From assembly GCF_002116635.1 (NCBI RefSeq), contig NZ_LQPW01000008.1:1-50315 (forward strand): a stretch of DNA of 50,315 nt. The letters run 5' to 3'. A program made the position numbers and the translations under genes. The notes under the pieces are model-generated. The model had not been told where the DNA came from, did no database searches, and worked only from the letters and a program-made list of their open reading frames with translations. The stretch comes from Mycobacterium szulgai (GTDB lineage Bacteria > Actinomycetota > Actinomycetes > Mycobacteriales > Mycobacteriaceae). Of this stretch, positions 1 to 9,118 are shown piece after piece; the stretch's first letter is position 1, and each line of letters opens with the position of its first letter.

Positions 1-2144
1 CAGGTGGACGGGGCGGGGCTGCGGGCCTGATCGGAACCGGCGGCGCCGGCGGCGCCGGCGGCGCGATAACGAGCAGCGGCACCGCGACCGCCGGGGCGGG
101 CGGCGCCGGTGGGGCCGGCGGCTGGCTCTGGGGCAACGGCGGGACCGGCGGGTCCGGGGGCACCGCAATGGGCGTCGGCGGCTTGAACGCGGTGACCGGC
201 GGAGCAGGAGGGGTCGGCGGAGCCGGCGGACTGTTCGGAGCCGGCGGCGCTGGCGGGCAAGGCGGTTATGGGGTGAGCAGCACCGTCTCGGTCGGTGGAG
301 TAGGGGGCGCTGGCGGGACCGGCGGGGCGCTGGGTGGGTTGGTCGGCGCGGGCGGCGGCCACGGCGGCGCAGGTGGGACCGGCGCTACGGCTGGGGTCGG
401 CGGAAGCGGTGGCAATGGCGGCCTGGTTGGTGGCTCCGGTGGTGCCGGTGGCACCGGTGGGGCCGGAGGATTCGACGGTGCTGACGGCGGCGCTGGTGGT
501 AAGGCGGGACTGCTGTTCGGGGCTGGCGGGACCGGTGGCGACGGCGGTGTCGGACTCTTCGGCGACGGCGGGGTGGGCGGCAGGGGTGGAGACGCCGGGC
601 TGTTCGCCTCCAACGGCGGTATAGGGGGAACAGGCGGTTACGGTGGCGCCGGCAACGGCGGTGCCGGTGGCGCCGGCGGTACGGGTGGCTTGCTGATCTC
701 CAACGGTGGCGCGGGCGGTGCCGGGGGATTGGGTGGTTTCGGCGGCGGGGGCGTTGGCGGCACTGGAGGCAATGGGGCCCAGTGGCTGGGCAACGGCGGT
801 GCCGGCGGCGCCGGTGGATCGAGCGTCGACGGCGTGGGCGGGGTCGGCGGTAGCGGTGGGAATGGCGTCGGGATCGGTAACGGCGGCAATGCAGCAAGGG
901 GCGGGCTCGGCCCCCTCGGCACAGGTGCGACGGGGATCGGCGGCACCAGCGGAATGCTGTTGGGAGCGGACGGCTTCAACGCCCCGGTGAGCACCTCGCC
1001 CCTGCATACGCTGCAGCAGCAAGTAGTCAGCGCGATCAATGCGCCTGCTGAGGCGCTACTGAAGCGTCCCTTGATCGGCAACGGTCTGCCGGCTGATGCG
1101 GGTAGCGGGGGCGCCGGCACGGCCGGTGGGATTTTGTTGGGTGACGGCGGGGCCGGCGGCTCCGGTACGGGGGGAGCCAATGGTGGAGCCGGCGGGGCAG
1201 CAGGGCTCCTCGGCACCGGCGGCGCCGGTGGTGCCGGCGGCAGTACGATCAGCGGCCAGGCCGGAGCTGGCGGCGCTGGTGGGGCCGGCGGCTGGCTATT
1301 CGGCGACGGTGGAGTCGGCGGTTTCGGCGGCACTCTCGCGACGGGCGGCGTTGGCGTTGTCGGCGGTGCTGGCGGTTACGGCGGAGCCGGCGGGTTGTTC
1401 GGTGCCGGTGGTAACGGCGGCGCCGGCGGAGATGCTGCCGCCGGCGGAGCCGGAGGCAGTGGCGGACTGCTCGGCGGATTCGTCGGTGCTGGCGGAGGTA
1501 ACGGCGGTACCGGCGGGGTCGCCGGTGGTACCGGTGGCTTCGGTGGTGCCGGCGGCTTGGTTGCGGGTGCCGGTGGTGCTGGCGGCGACGGCGGGTTTGC
1601 TCTTGTCACCCCAGGAGGAGCGGGCGGGCACGGCGGCAGCAGCGGGCTCTTGTTCGGCTCTGGCGGGATGGGGGGTACCGGCGGATTCGGCTTGGTTGGC
1701 GGGACCGGCGGCGACGGCGGCAACGCCGGCTGGCTGTTCTCCGGCGGCGGAGCCGGTGGGGCCGGCGGAACGGGTACTGATGGCGGCGCCGGCGGGTCGG
1801 GTGGTCACGCGTCCCTGCTTGGCAATGGTGGCGCCGGCGGGGTCGGCGGCGCCGGCAGTGACACCGGGGCGGGTGGCGCCGGCGGCAACGGCGGCAAGGC
1901 CGGCCAGCTACTGGGCAACGGTGGCGACGGCGGGGAAGGCGGGGAAGGCTCGACAACCGGAGGCGCGGGCGGCAACGGCGGCGGCGCCGTCGGGATCGGC
2001 AACGGCGGCAACGGGGGCAATGGCGGAGCTGACCCGACACCACCGATCAACCATGGCAGCCCCGGTGTCGGCGGTGCGGGCGGATTGCTTGGCAGCAACG
2101 GACTCAACGGTTGGCAGATGCCGATTGCCAGCGGGGCGTTCTAG
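1..2144 (+). CDS. PE_PGRS family protein, 3' part (5' end outside window)
   Basis: The reading frame is open from base 3 to the TAG at 2142-2144. It encodes almost pure Gly-Gly-Ala/Gly-Gly-Asn PGRS repeats, broken by short motifs such as LFGAGG and LGNGG. The N-terminal PE domain must lie upstream of the window. PE_PGRS proteins are ESX-5-exported surface or secreted proteins specific to mycobacteria. At about 975-1092 the repeats are interrupted by a non-repeat segment ([22 protein letters not shown]) that resembles the linker normally found just after a PE domain. The protein ends in the non-repeat tail [11 protein letters not shown]. An ATG at 168 exists, but the repeats continue upstream of it in frame, so it is not the start. 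The stop overlaps the convergent neighbour's stop in a CTAG. Confidence 0.9.
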   Translation, partial: GGRGGAAGLIGTGGAGGAGGAITSSGTATAGAGGAGGAGGWLWGNGGTGGSGGTAMGVGGLNAVTGGAGGVGGAGGLFGAGGAGGQGGYGVSSTVSVGGVGGAGGTGGALGGLVGAGGGHGGAGGTGATAGVGGSGGNGGLVGGSGGAGGTGGAGGFDGADGGAGGKAGLLFGAGGTGGDGGVGLFGDGGVGGRGGDAGLFASNGGIGGTGGYGGAGNGGAGGAGGTGGLLISNGGAGGAGGLGGFGGGGVGGTGGNGAQWLGNGGAGGAGGSSVDGVGGVGGSGGNGVGIGNGGNAARGGLGPLGTGATGIGGTSGMLLGADGFNAPVSTSPLHTLQQQVVSAINAPAEALLKRPLIGNGLPADAGSGGAGTAGGILLGDGGAGGSGTGGANGGAGGAAGLLGTGGAGGAGGSTISGQAGAGGAGGAGGWLFGDGGVGGFGGTLATGGVGVVGGAGGYGGAGGLFGAGGNGGAGGDAAAGGAGGSGGLLGGFVGAGGGNGGTGGVAGGTGGFGGAGGLVAGAGGAGGDGGFALVTPGGAGGHGGSSGLLFGSGGMGGTGGFGLVGGTGGDGGNAGWLFSGGGAGGAGGTGTDGGAGGSGGHASLLGNGGAGGVGGAGSDTGAGGAGGNGGKAGQLLGNGGDGGEGGEGSTTGGAGGNGGGAVGIGNGGNGGNGGADPTPPINHGSPGVGGAGGLLGSNGLNGWQMPIASGAF

Positions 2145-4291
2145 GACCGTTCAGCTGCGGCGCGCGCGGCTTGCGCGGCGTGGGCCGCGTCGGCGGCTGC
2201 GGCAGCCATTCCCATCGCCGCCAGCTCCTCGGCCACTGAGCCCAAAACCGCAGCATCGCCGTCGGCCAGCGCGCGGGCATGCCTGAGGACCAGAGTGCCC
2301 ATCGCACAATCGATTTCGGTGGCCAATTGGGTCACCGGGCCGACCGCGCGGACGTCGCCCAATCGCACCGCATCATGCCAAGCACGCAGCGCCACCGCCG
2401 ACTGCCCGGCGCGCTCGGCCGTTCGGGCCGCCTCCCGGGCCGCGGTGAGCGCGCCCGTCTTGTCCCGGGCGGTCGCCCTGGTCCAGGCGCGCGCCAGCCC
2501 CAGCTCCGGTGCGAACAACGCCGACTTGGTTCCGTGCCGAGTCTCGGCTCGCCGCAATGCTCTTGCCGAACCGGGTATGTCACCCTGCTGCGCAATCGCG
2601 GTCGTCAACAACATCAGCGAAAGCGGTCCCCAGGAATAGCCGCTGCGTTCGAGTTCGGCGCTGGCCGGCTCTAAAAGCGCTGCAGCAGCGGCGAATTCAC
2701 CCTTGATCAGCAGCACCTGCGCCAGCAAGACTTCACCGATGGACCGGCCGGGTTGCTGCAGCTCGGCGAAGTCGGTGAAGCGCTGGGCCAGTGCTTGGGC
2801 CGCTGCGACCTCGCCGGCCATCAGCAGCGCCGTGATCTGGCCAAGGCCGACGGTGAACCGCAACACCCCGGGGTGCTCGGCCGCCGAGGCCCGCTCGGCC
2901 AGCGGCTCCACATCGCCCAACCGGCCCATCCGCGCCGAGGACAGCACGGCGGCGCTGCCTGCCCAGGCTACGGCCATGTCGCTGACAGATGGCCGGGACA
3001 ACACATCGGTGGCCAGCGTGATGGCCCGCTGCAGGTTTCCGGAGTTCATCGCGAACGTGGCGGTAAGGGCGTCCAGCGTGGTGCGCGCGGTCGGCTCGGT
3101 AACCCGATTGCGGGTGGTCTGCAGAAACGCGGTAGCCCGCTCTGGCTCGCTGAGCATCCAGAACTGATTGGCCGCCCGCGGCAGCGCCCAGGCCATCAGT
3201 TCGGTCTCCGTCAGCTCCGCGGCATCCACCGCGGCCAGCACCGCGCTCGCTTCGCGACCGCGGCCCTGCCAGCTCAGCGCCTGGGCCAAGATCAGCCGGG
3301 CTTCCAGCCCGCCTGAGCGATCCACTGCCGAGCGGCCCAGTCGCTCGGCAAGCTTGAGGTCTCCCAGCCGCAACGCCTGATGCGCGGCTTCGGCGACCTC
3401 GGCCACCGGCTGGGGCGCGTCGCTGTCCACCGCCAGCGATGCCAGCCGCAAGCGGTCGCTGAGGTGTTCGCACGGCCGCTGGGACAGCTGCGTAACCAAC
3501 TCGGTGCGGCGGCGTCGCACGCCGTCGCGGCCCAGCGCCGCGAGCGCGCGTTCGGCGAACAGCGGGTGCGCGGTGTACACCATCGGCTCGTCGTCGCTGC
3601 GCACCCGGGTTTCGGCCGCGCCCAATTCTTCGGCCTGCTGCACTGCCCCATCGCCGGCGAGCACGGTGAGATCGGCCAGCGACAGTGGCTCCTCAACGGC
3701 CAGATAGTCCATTACCGAGCGCGCCGCCGTCGGCAACTCGGCGAGGAATTCGTCGATATCGGCGGGTTCGGATTCCTTGTTCGCCCCGCCCGGCGGGGCG
3801 ACGTCGATCCGGTCCAGCAGACCGTCGGTCCACAGCGCGGCGATCGCCTCCGGTGCCGCATCAGCGCGGGCGGTGACGATCATCCGCGTCGTGCCCGCCC
3901 GCGCCAGTTGGTACACCAGCGTGGCCGACAGGATGTCCAGGTCGTGCGCCTCGTCGATGACGAGCAACAGATCGCTCTCCTGGGCAGCGCGGACCAGCGA
4001 CGAACGGGCTGCTCGCAATAGCGCGGCCGGTTTGCCGAGATCGGTGATGTCCACCAGATGACCGAAAGCGCCGAAGGGCACGACGCGTTCGGTCGGCGTG
4101 CCGATCACCCAGCGGGTGACGGTCGACGGGTGCCGCGCGCAGTACTGCTCGGCGGCCAATCGGGCCAAGGTGGATTTGCCGACTCCGTCGGGTCCCAACA
4201 CCGCGGCGCCAGGGTGCGCGGTGTCGCTCAAGGCAACGTCGAGCTGTTGTAAAGCGGCCGCGTGCTGAGGGACGTTCCATCGAATCGGCAC
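2141..4291 (-). CDS. P-loop ATPase with alpha-helical repeat C-terminus (Rv1204c-like)
   Basis: A 716-residue protein. Walker A is GPDGVGKST at residues 33-41 and Walker B is [10 protein letters not shown] at 108-117. The remainder is Ala/Leu-rich and helical, compatible with TPR-like repeats as in STAND/MalT-type signalling ATPases. I see no C-terminal LuxR helix-turn-helix, which many such proteins carry, so DNA binding is not supported. By gene order it matches Rv1204c, whose function I do not know. GTG at 4291 is chosen because a TAAAAT -10 box lies 6 bases upstream, suggesting a leaderless mRNA, and no good Shine-Dalgarno site is seen. It diverges from the LOG gene across 88 bp. Confidence 0.8.
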   Translation of the reverse strand: MPIRWNVPQHAAALQQLDVALSDTAHPGAAVLGPDGVGKSTLARLAAEQYCARHPSTVTRWVIGTPTERVVPFGAFGHLVDITDLGKPAALLRAARSSLVRAAQESDLLLVIDEAHDLDILSATLVYQLARAGTTRMIVTARADAAPEAIAALWTDGLLDRIDVAPPGGANKESEPADIDEFLAELPTAARSVMDYLAVEEPLSLADLTVLAGDGAVQQAEELGAAETRVRSDDEPMVYTAHPLFAERALAALGRDGVRRRRTELVTQLSQRPCEHLSDRLRLASLAVDSDAPQPVAEVAEAAHQALRLGDLKLAERLGRSAVDRSGGLEARLILAQALSWQGRGREASAVLAAVDAAELTETELMAWALPRAANQFWMLSEPERATAFLQTTRNRVTEPTARTTLDALTATFAMNSGNLQRAITLATDVLSRPSVSDMAVAWAGSAAVLSSARMGRLGDVEPLAERASAAEHPGVLRFTVGLGQITALLMAGEVAAAQALAQRFTDFAELQQPGRSIGEVLLAQVLLIKGEFAAAAALLEPASAELERSGYSWGPLSLMLLTTAIAQQGDIPGSARALRRAETRHGTKSALFAPELGLARAWTRATARDKTGALTAAREAARTAERAGQSAVALRAWHDAVRLGDVRAVGPVTQLATEIDCAMGTLVLRHARALADGDAAVLGSVAEELAAMGMAAAAADAAHAAQAARAAAERS

Positions 4292-4297
4292 TGCCGA

Positions 4298-4303
4298 ATT
4301 TTA
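4298..4303 (-). promoter_or_regulatory. -10 box of the P-loop ATPase gene
   Basis: TAAAAT on the minus strand, ending 6 bases before the GTG at 4291. This spacing predicts transcription starting at the start codon. No clear -35 is seen. Confidence 0.45.
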
Positions 4304-4366
4304 TGGCTCTCTATGTACTTGGCGGGGGATGGCCCCAAATTTGCCCGGCGCCCACGCTATTTGGTC

Positions 4367-4372
4367 TACCTT
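4367..4372 (+). promoter_or_regulatory. -10 box of the LOG gene
   Basis: TACCTT followed by 7 bases and the ATG at 4380, a leaderless arrangement. It supports ATG 4380 over the in-frame ATG at 4329. Confidence 0.45.
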
Positions 4373-4379
4373 TCGGTAT

Positions 4380-4943
4380 ATGTCCCCGAAAAGCGATGTG
4401 CCTGGTGAGTGGACGGTAGCCGTGTACTGTGCGGCCGGACCTACCCAGCCAGAGCTGCTGGAGCTTGCCGCCACACTGGGCGAGGGGATTGCCGGGCGGG
4501 GCTGGACCTTGGTCTGGGGCGGTGGACACGTCTCGGCCATGGGGGCCGTTGCGTCCGCGGCGCGGGCCCGCGGCGGCTTCACCATCGGTGTGATTCCCAA
4601 GATGCTGGTGTATCGGGAACTGGCTGACCACGACGCCGACGAGCTGATCGTCACCGACACCATGTGGGAGCGCAAGCTGATCATGGAAGATCACGCCGAC
4701 GCTTTCATCGCGTTGCCAGGCGGTGTCGGCACGATGGACGAGCTGCTGAACACCTGGACCGAGGGATACCTCGGGGTGCATGACAAGCCGATCGTCATGC
4801 TCGACCCGTGGGGCCATTACGACGGCCTGCGCGCCTGGATGTACGGCTTGGTCGACAGTGGATACATCTCCCAGCTTGCGCTGGACCGGCTGGTGGTGGT
4901 CGACGAGGTGGACGCGGCGCTGCAGGCGTGCGCGCCTGCGTGA
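4380..4943 (+). CDS. log: LOG-family cytokinin riboside 5'-monophosphate phosphoribohydrolase
   Basis: A 187-residue Rossmann-type protein with the two LOG signatures: GGGHVSAMG near residue 47 and LPGGVGTMDE in the second half, the nucleotide-binding and catalytic motif. LOG enzymes release free adenine-type cytokinin bases from their 5'-monophosphates. The M. tuberculosis orthologue Rv1205 is known to make cytokinins and is a proteasome substrate; its aldehyde breakdown products sensitise cells to nitric oxide. ATG 4380 gives the orthologue's remembered length and sits 7 bases after a -10-like TACCTT. An in-frame ATG at 4329 would add 17 residues lying on the promoter. fadD6 follows after 18 bp with its own -10 box. 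Confidence 0.9.
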   Translation: MSPKSDVPGEWTVAVYCAAGPTQPELLELAATLGEGIAGRGWTLVWGGGHVSAMGAVASAARARGGFTIGVIPKMLVYRELADHDADELIVTDTMWERKLIMEDHADAFIALPGGVGTMDELLNTWTEGYLGVHDKPIVMLDPWGHYDGLRAWMYGLVDSGYISQLALDRLVVVDEVDAALQACAPA

Positions 4944-4948
4944 ACGGG

Positions 4949-4954
4949 TAGCTT
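4949..4954 (+). promoter_or_regulatory. -10 box of fadD6
   Basis: TAGCTT followed by 7 bases and the GTG at 4962. It lies just after the stop of the LOG gene, so fadD6 may have its own leaderless transcript. Confidence 0.4.
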
Positions 4955-4961
4955 CGCTTAA

Positions 4962-6743
4962 GTGTCGGACAACGACGGTAGCGCGCGCGCAACGATCAAG
5001 TTCACTGATATCGCATCCCGCATCCCGGGGCTGCTAGCCGACGCGCCGTCGATTGCGCGCGGACTACGCACCGGTCTGCTTGCCCGCCCGACCTCGAGGA
5101 GCTCGATCGGTACGGTGTTCCAGGACCGGGCCGCTCGCTACGGCAACCGAGTCTTTTTGCGGTTCGGCGAGCAGGAGCTGACCTACCGCGAGGCGAATGC
5201 CGTCGCCAACCGGTATGCCGCGGTGCTTGCCGCCCGGGGTGTCGGCCCTGGCGATGTCGTCGGCGTCATGTTGCGCAACTCACCGAACGCGGTGCTGACC
5301 ATGCTGGCAGTGGTCAAGTGCGGTGCGATTGCCGGCATGCTCAATTACCACCAGCGTGGCGACGTCCTGGCGCACAGCCTGGGTCTGCTCGACGCCAAGG
5401 TGCTGGTCGCCGAGTCCGACCTGGTCAGCGCGGTCACCGACGCCGGGGGATCGGCTGGTGAGGTGCTGACCATCGAGGACGTGGACCGATTCTCCAAAAC
5501 GGCCCCGGCCACCAACCCCGCCTCCGCGTCGGCCGTGCGGGCCAAAGACACCGCGTTCTACATCTTCACCTCCGGCACCACCGGCTATCCCAAGGCGAGC
5601 GTGATGACGCACTATCGGTGGCTGAAGGCGCTGGGGGCGTTCGGCGGCCTCGGGCTGCGCCTGAGGAGTTCCGACACGCTGTACAGCTGCCTGCCGCTGT
5701 ATCACAACAACGCGCTGACCGTCGCGGTGTCAGCGACGATCAATTCCGGGGCCACGCTGGCGCTGGGCAAGTCGTTCTCGGCGTCGCGGTTCTGGGACGA
5801 GGTGATCGCCAACCGCGCCACGGCGTTCATCTACATCGGTGAGGTGTGCCGATATCTGCTCAACCAGCCGCCCAAGCCCACCGACCGCGCCCACCACGTC
5901 CGGGTCATCGCGGGCAACGGGTTGCGCCCGGACATCTGGAACGAGTTCACGCAGCGGTTCGGCATCGAGCGGGTATGTGAGTTCTACGCGGCCAGTGAAG
6001 GCACCACTGCCTTCATCAACATCTTCAACATGCCCGGCAGCACCGGCATCTCGCCGATGCCGCTGGCTTACGTGGAGTACGACCCGGACACCGGCGACCC
6101 GGTGCGCGACGAGTCCGGCCGGGTCCGCCGGGTGCCCGACGGCCAGCCTGGCCTGTTGCTCAGCCCGGTCAACCGTCTCCAGCCGTTCGACGGCTACACC
6201 GATAAGGCGGCCAGTGAAAAGAAGCTGGTGCGCGACGCCTTCAAGAATGGCGACTGCTGGTTCAACACGGGCGACGTGATGAGCCCGCAGGGCATGTTCC
6301 ACGCCGCCTTCGTCGACCGGCTCGGTGACACCTTCCGCTGGAAGGGTGAAAACGTGGCCACCACTGAGGTCGAAGCGGCGTTGGCATCCGATCACGCCAT
6401 CGAGGAGGTCACCGTCTACGGCGTCGAGGTACCGAATACCGGGGGACGGGCCGGGATGGCCGCGGTCAAGCTGCGCGACGGCGCCGAATTCGACGGACAG
6501 TCCCTGGCGCGCGCGGTGTATACGCGGCTGCCCTCGTATGCACTTCCGCTCTTCGTGCGGGTGGTCGAGTCGATGGAGCACACCACGACGTTCAAGAGCC
6601 GCAAGGTGGACCTGCGCAACCAGGCATACGGCTCCGGTATCGAGGACCCGCTGTACGTACTGGCCGGCCGCAAGGAGGGCTACGTGCCCTTCTATCCCGA
6701 GTACGCCGAGGAAGTGGCGGCCGGCAAGCGCCCGCAGGGGTGA
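4962..6743 (+). CDS. fadD6: Long-chain fatty-acid-CoA ligase FadD6 (FATP type)
   Basis: A 593-residue ANL-superfamily enzyme that activates fatty acids to acyl-CoA through an acyl-adenylate. The AMP-binding P-loop YIFTSGTTG is at residues 200-208. The later motifs NTGDVM and WKGENVATTEVE (about 433-470) form the hinge and C-terminal subdomain. The DRLGDTFRWKGEN spacing is that of the very-long-chain/FATP branch, matching FadD6 (Rv1206). The start is GTG 4962, with no Shine-Dalgarno but a TAGCTT 7 bases upstream. The gene ends at 6743, 138 bp before folP2. Confidence 0.92.
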   Translation: MSDNDGSARATIKFTDIASRIPGLLADAPSIARGLRTGLLARPTSRSSIGTVFQDRAARYGNRVFLRFGEQELTYREANAVANRYAAVLAARGVGPGDVVGVMLRNSPNAVLTMLAVVKCGAIAGMLNYHQRGDVLAHSLGLLDAKVLVAESDLVSAVTDAGGSAGEVLTIEDVDRFSKTAPATNPASASAVRAKDTAFYIFTSGTTGYPKASVMTHYRWLKALGAFGGLGLRLRSSDTLYSCLPLYHNNALTVAVSATINSGATLALGKSFSASRFWDEVIANRATAFIYIGEVCRYLLNQPPKPTDRAHHVRVIAGNGLRPDIWNEFTQRFGIERVCEFYAASEGTTAFINIFNMPGSTGISPMPLAYVEYDPDTGDPVRDESGRVRRVPDGQPGLLLSPVNRLQPFDGYTDKAASEKKLVRDAFKNGDCWFNTGDVMSPQGMFHAAFVDRLGDTFRWKGENVATTEVEAALASDHAIEEVTVYGVEVPNTGGRAGMAAVKLRDGAEFDGQSLARAVYTRLPSYALPLFVRVVESMEHTTTFKSRKVDLRNQAYGSGIEDPLYVLAGRKEGYVPFYPEYAEEVAAGKRPQG

Positions 6744-6881
6744 TGCCGCGGCGGCGGCCAACACCGGCGACATCCGTCACACCAGCCCCGGAGAGAGTCG
6801 GCACGCCCCTTTTGAAGCGCGATATGTAGCCGGCGCTATCACGGTTGGGGTCGGGGTGAGGGCCTTTGCGGCGGTGCCACT

Positions 6882-7766
6882 ATGGAGGGCGTGCGTTCGA
6901 CACTCTGCGGTCGCCCGGTGGCGGGGGATCGCCCGCTGATCATGGCGATCGTCAACCGCACCCCGGATTCGTTCTTCGACAAGGGTGCGACGTTCACCGA
7001 CGCGGCGGCTCGAGAAGCCGTCCACCAGGCAATTGCCGAGGGTGCTGACGTCATCGACGTCGGCGGCGTCAAGGCCGGGCCCGGTGAGAACGTCGACGCC
7101 GACACCGAGATCGCCCGGCTGGTGCCCTTCATCGAGTGGCTCCGCGGCACCTACCCTGACCAGCTGATCAGCGTCGACACCTGGCGCTCGGAGGTGGCCA
7201 GGCTGGCCTGCGCCGCGGGGGCTGACCTGATCAACGACACCTGGGGCGGCATCGATCCCGGGATCGCCGAGGTGGCGGCCGAATTCGGCGCCGGACTCGT
7301 ATGCGCGCACACCGGTGGCGCGCTGCCCCGCACCCGGCCGTTCCGGGTGAGTTACGGTACGACTACCCGCGGCGTGGTGGACGACGTGATTCGCCAGGTC
7401 ACCGCCGCTGCCGAGCGGGCGGTCGCGGCCGGCGTAGCCCGCGATCGGGTGCTGATCGACCCGGCCCACGATTTCGGCAAGAACACTTTCCACGGGCTGC
7501 TGCTGTTGCGGCACGTGGACGATCTTGTTAAGACCGGGTGGCCTGTGCTTATGGCGTTGAGCAATAAGGACGTAGTCGGGGAGACTCTTGGCGTGGACTT
7601 GACCCAACGGCTCGAGGGGACGCTGGCTGCCACCGCGCTGGCGGCGGCCGCCGGCGCGCGGATGTTCCGCGTGCACCAGGTCACGGCCACCCGTCGGGTG
7701 CTGGAGATGGTGGCGTCAATCCAGGGGACGCGAGCGCCGGCGCGCACGGTAAGGGGGCTGGCATGA
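6882..7766 (+). CDS. folP2: Dihydropteroate synthase paralogue FolP2
   Basis: A 294-residue TIM-barrel protein of the DHPS family, closely matching Rv1207. Two pterin/sulfa-site motifs are altered. The N-terminal motif reads NRTPDSF (residues 25-31) rather than NVTPDSF, and the second loop reads DVGGVKAGPG (59-68) where true DHPS has GGESTRPG. Work on mycobacterial FolP2 reported no DHPS activity, which fits these changes; its reaction is unknown to me. The stop overlaps the gpgS start by ATGA (7763-7766), tying it to methylglucose lipopolysaccharide synthesis. The start ATG 6882 gives a shorter N-terminus than I remember for the M. tuberculosis protein, so the start is less certain. Confidence 0.88.
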   Translation: MEGVRSTLCGRPVAGDRPLIMAIVNRTPDSFFDKGATFTDAAAREAVHQAIAEGADVIDVGGVKAGPGENVDADTEIARLVPFIEWLRGTYPDQLISVDTWRSEVARLACAAGADLINDTWGGIDPGIAEVAAEFGAGLVCAHTGGALPRTRPFRVSYGTTTRGVVDDVIRQVTAAAERAVAAGVARDRVLIDPAHDFGKNTFHGLLLLRHVDDLVKTGWPVLMALSNKDVVGETLGVDLTQRLEGTLAATALAAAAGARMFRVHQVTATRRVLEMVASIQGTRAPARTVRGLA

Positions 7767-8728
7767 CGGCGTCGGAGCTGATCGTTGACGGTGCCCTGGT
7801 CGCGCTGCCCGGGGACACCTGGCTGGCCAAGCGCAGCTGGAACCGTCCGCGCTGGACGGTCAGCGAGCTGGTGGCGGCCAAGGCCGGGCGCACGATCTCG
7901 GTGGTGCTGCCCGCCCTCAACGAGGAAGAAACCATCGAATCGGTGATCGACAGCATCTCACCGCTGGTTGATGGGCTGGTCGACGAACTGGTCGTGCTCG
8001 ACTCCGGCTCCACCGACGACACCGAGATCCGTGCCATCGCCGCCGGGGCCCGCGTGGTCAGCCGCGAACAGGCGTTGCCCGAACTTCCGGCGCGCCCGGG
8101 CAAGGGTGAGGCATTGTGGCGCTCCCTGGCGGCCACTTGCGGCGACATCGTGGTTTTCGTCGACTCCGACCTGGTCAACCCGCATCCGATGTTCGTCCCG
8201 TGGCTGGTCGGCCCGCTGCTTACCGGCGAGAACATCCACCTGGTCAAGAGCTTTTACCGGCGGCCGCTGTCGGTCAGCGATGCGAGCGGGCGTGCCGGGG
8301 CGACCGGGGGTGGGCGGGTCACCGAGCTGGTGGCGCGTCCCCTGCTGGCGGCGCTACGCCCCGAGCTGGGCTGCGTGCTGCAGCCGCTGGGCGGGGAGTA
8401 CGCGGCCAGCCGCGAGTTGCTGTCCTCGCTGCCGTTCGCCCCGGGCTACGGCGTGGAGATCGGATTGCTGGTCGATACCTTCGACCGGCTGGGCCTGGAC
8501 GCGATCGCACAGGTCAACCTCGGCGTGCGGGCGCACCGCAACCGGCCGCTGGAGGAGTTGGGCGCGATGAGCCGTCAGGTGATCGCGACCCTGCTGTCGC
8601 GGTGCGGAATCCCCGACTCCGGAGTGGGACTGACCCAGTTCTTCCCCGTCGGTGACGGCTACAGCCAGCACACCTTGCCGGTGTCGCTGGCTGACCGCCC
8701 GCCGATGAACGTGGTGCGACCCCGCTGA
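7763..8728 (+). CDS. gpgS: Glucosyl-3-phosphoglycerate synthase GpgS
   Basis: A 321-residue GT81-family retaining glycosyltransferase. It transfers glucose from an NDP-glucose donor to 3-phosphoglycerate, the first step of 6-O-methylglucose lipopolysaccharide synthesis in the cytoplasm. The N-terminal GT-A fold has VVLPALNEEETI and the metal-binding D134-S135-D136 in VFVDSDLVNP, the same numbering as the characterised Rv1208 enzyme. Translationally coupled to folP2 through ATGA. A T-run (about 8747-8753) lies after the stop, but without a clear hairpin. Confidence 0.95.
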   Translation: MTASELIVDGALVALPGDTWLAKRSWNRPRWTVSELVAAKAGRTISVVLPALNEEETIESVIDSISPLVDGLVDELVVLDSGSTDDTEIRAIAAGARVVSREQALPELPARPGKGEALWRSLAATCGDIVVFVDSDLVNPHPMFVPWLVGPLLTGENIHLVKSFYRRPLSVSDASGRAGATGGGRVTELVARPLLAALRPELGCVLQPLGGEYAASRELLSSLPFAPGYGVEIGLLVDTFDRLGLDAIAQVNLGVRAHRNRPLEELGAMSRQVIATLLSRCGIPDSGVGLTQFFPVGDGYSQHTLPVSLADRPPMNVVRPR

Positions 8729-8770
8729 TTGTCAGTGGCCCGGTTTTTTTAATAAGGCAAGATCGACGAC

Positions 8771-9118
8771 GTGGCGTTGTTGTTGCTCTATCTAGTGGTA
8801 TTGGTCCTGGTCGCGGTCGTGTTGTTCGGTGCGGCAAGCCTGCTGTTCGGCCGTGGCGAACAGCTGCCGCCCCTGCCGCGGGCGACGACGGCAACAGTGC
8901 TGCCGGCGTTCGGCGTCACCGGCGCCGACGTCGATGCGGTGAAGTTCACCCAGGTGCTGCGCGGCTATAAGACCAGCGAGGTGGACTGGGTGCTGGCCCG
9001 GCTCGCTCGTGAATTGGAGGTGCTGCGGGGTCAGTTGGCCGCGGTCCAGGCCGGCCAGAGCGACGCCGGGGACGTTGAGGACACCGAGGACGCTGAGGAC
9101 CACCAGGACGCCACATGA
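8771..9118 (+). CDS. Small membrane-anchored DivIVA-domain protein (Rv1209-like)
   Basis: A 115-residue protein. One N-terminal membrane segment (ALLLLYLVVLVLVAVVLFG, residues 2-20) precedes a DivIVA-type domain motif: FTQVLRGYKTSEVDWVLARL, then a short coiled coil LARELEVLRGQLAAV. The acidic tail carries EDTEDAEDHQD. DivIVA-like domains bind membranes and recruit partners at poles or septa; this copy has too little coiled coil to be Wag31 itself. GTG 8771 is the only start that keeps the membrane segment. The stop overlaps the tagA start by ATGA (9115-9118). Function is inferred only from the domain. Confidence 0.82.
   Translation: MALLLLYLVVLVLVAVVLFGAASLLFGRGEQLPPLPRATTATVLPAFGVTGADVDAVKFTQVLRGYKTSEVDWVLARLARELEVLRGQLAAVQAGQSDAGDVEDTEDAEDHQDAT

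Noticed and set aside
266..2107. Long Pro- and Arg-rich antisense frames across the PE_PGRS gene
   Set aside because: They mirror GGC/GGN codons of the PGRS repeats (CCG/GCC read backwards) and have no ribosome sites or domains.
1..2144. CRISPR-like tandem repeats
   Set aside because: The repeats are short coding Gly-Gly-X units with no constant-length spacers; they are PGRS coding sequence.
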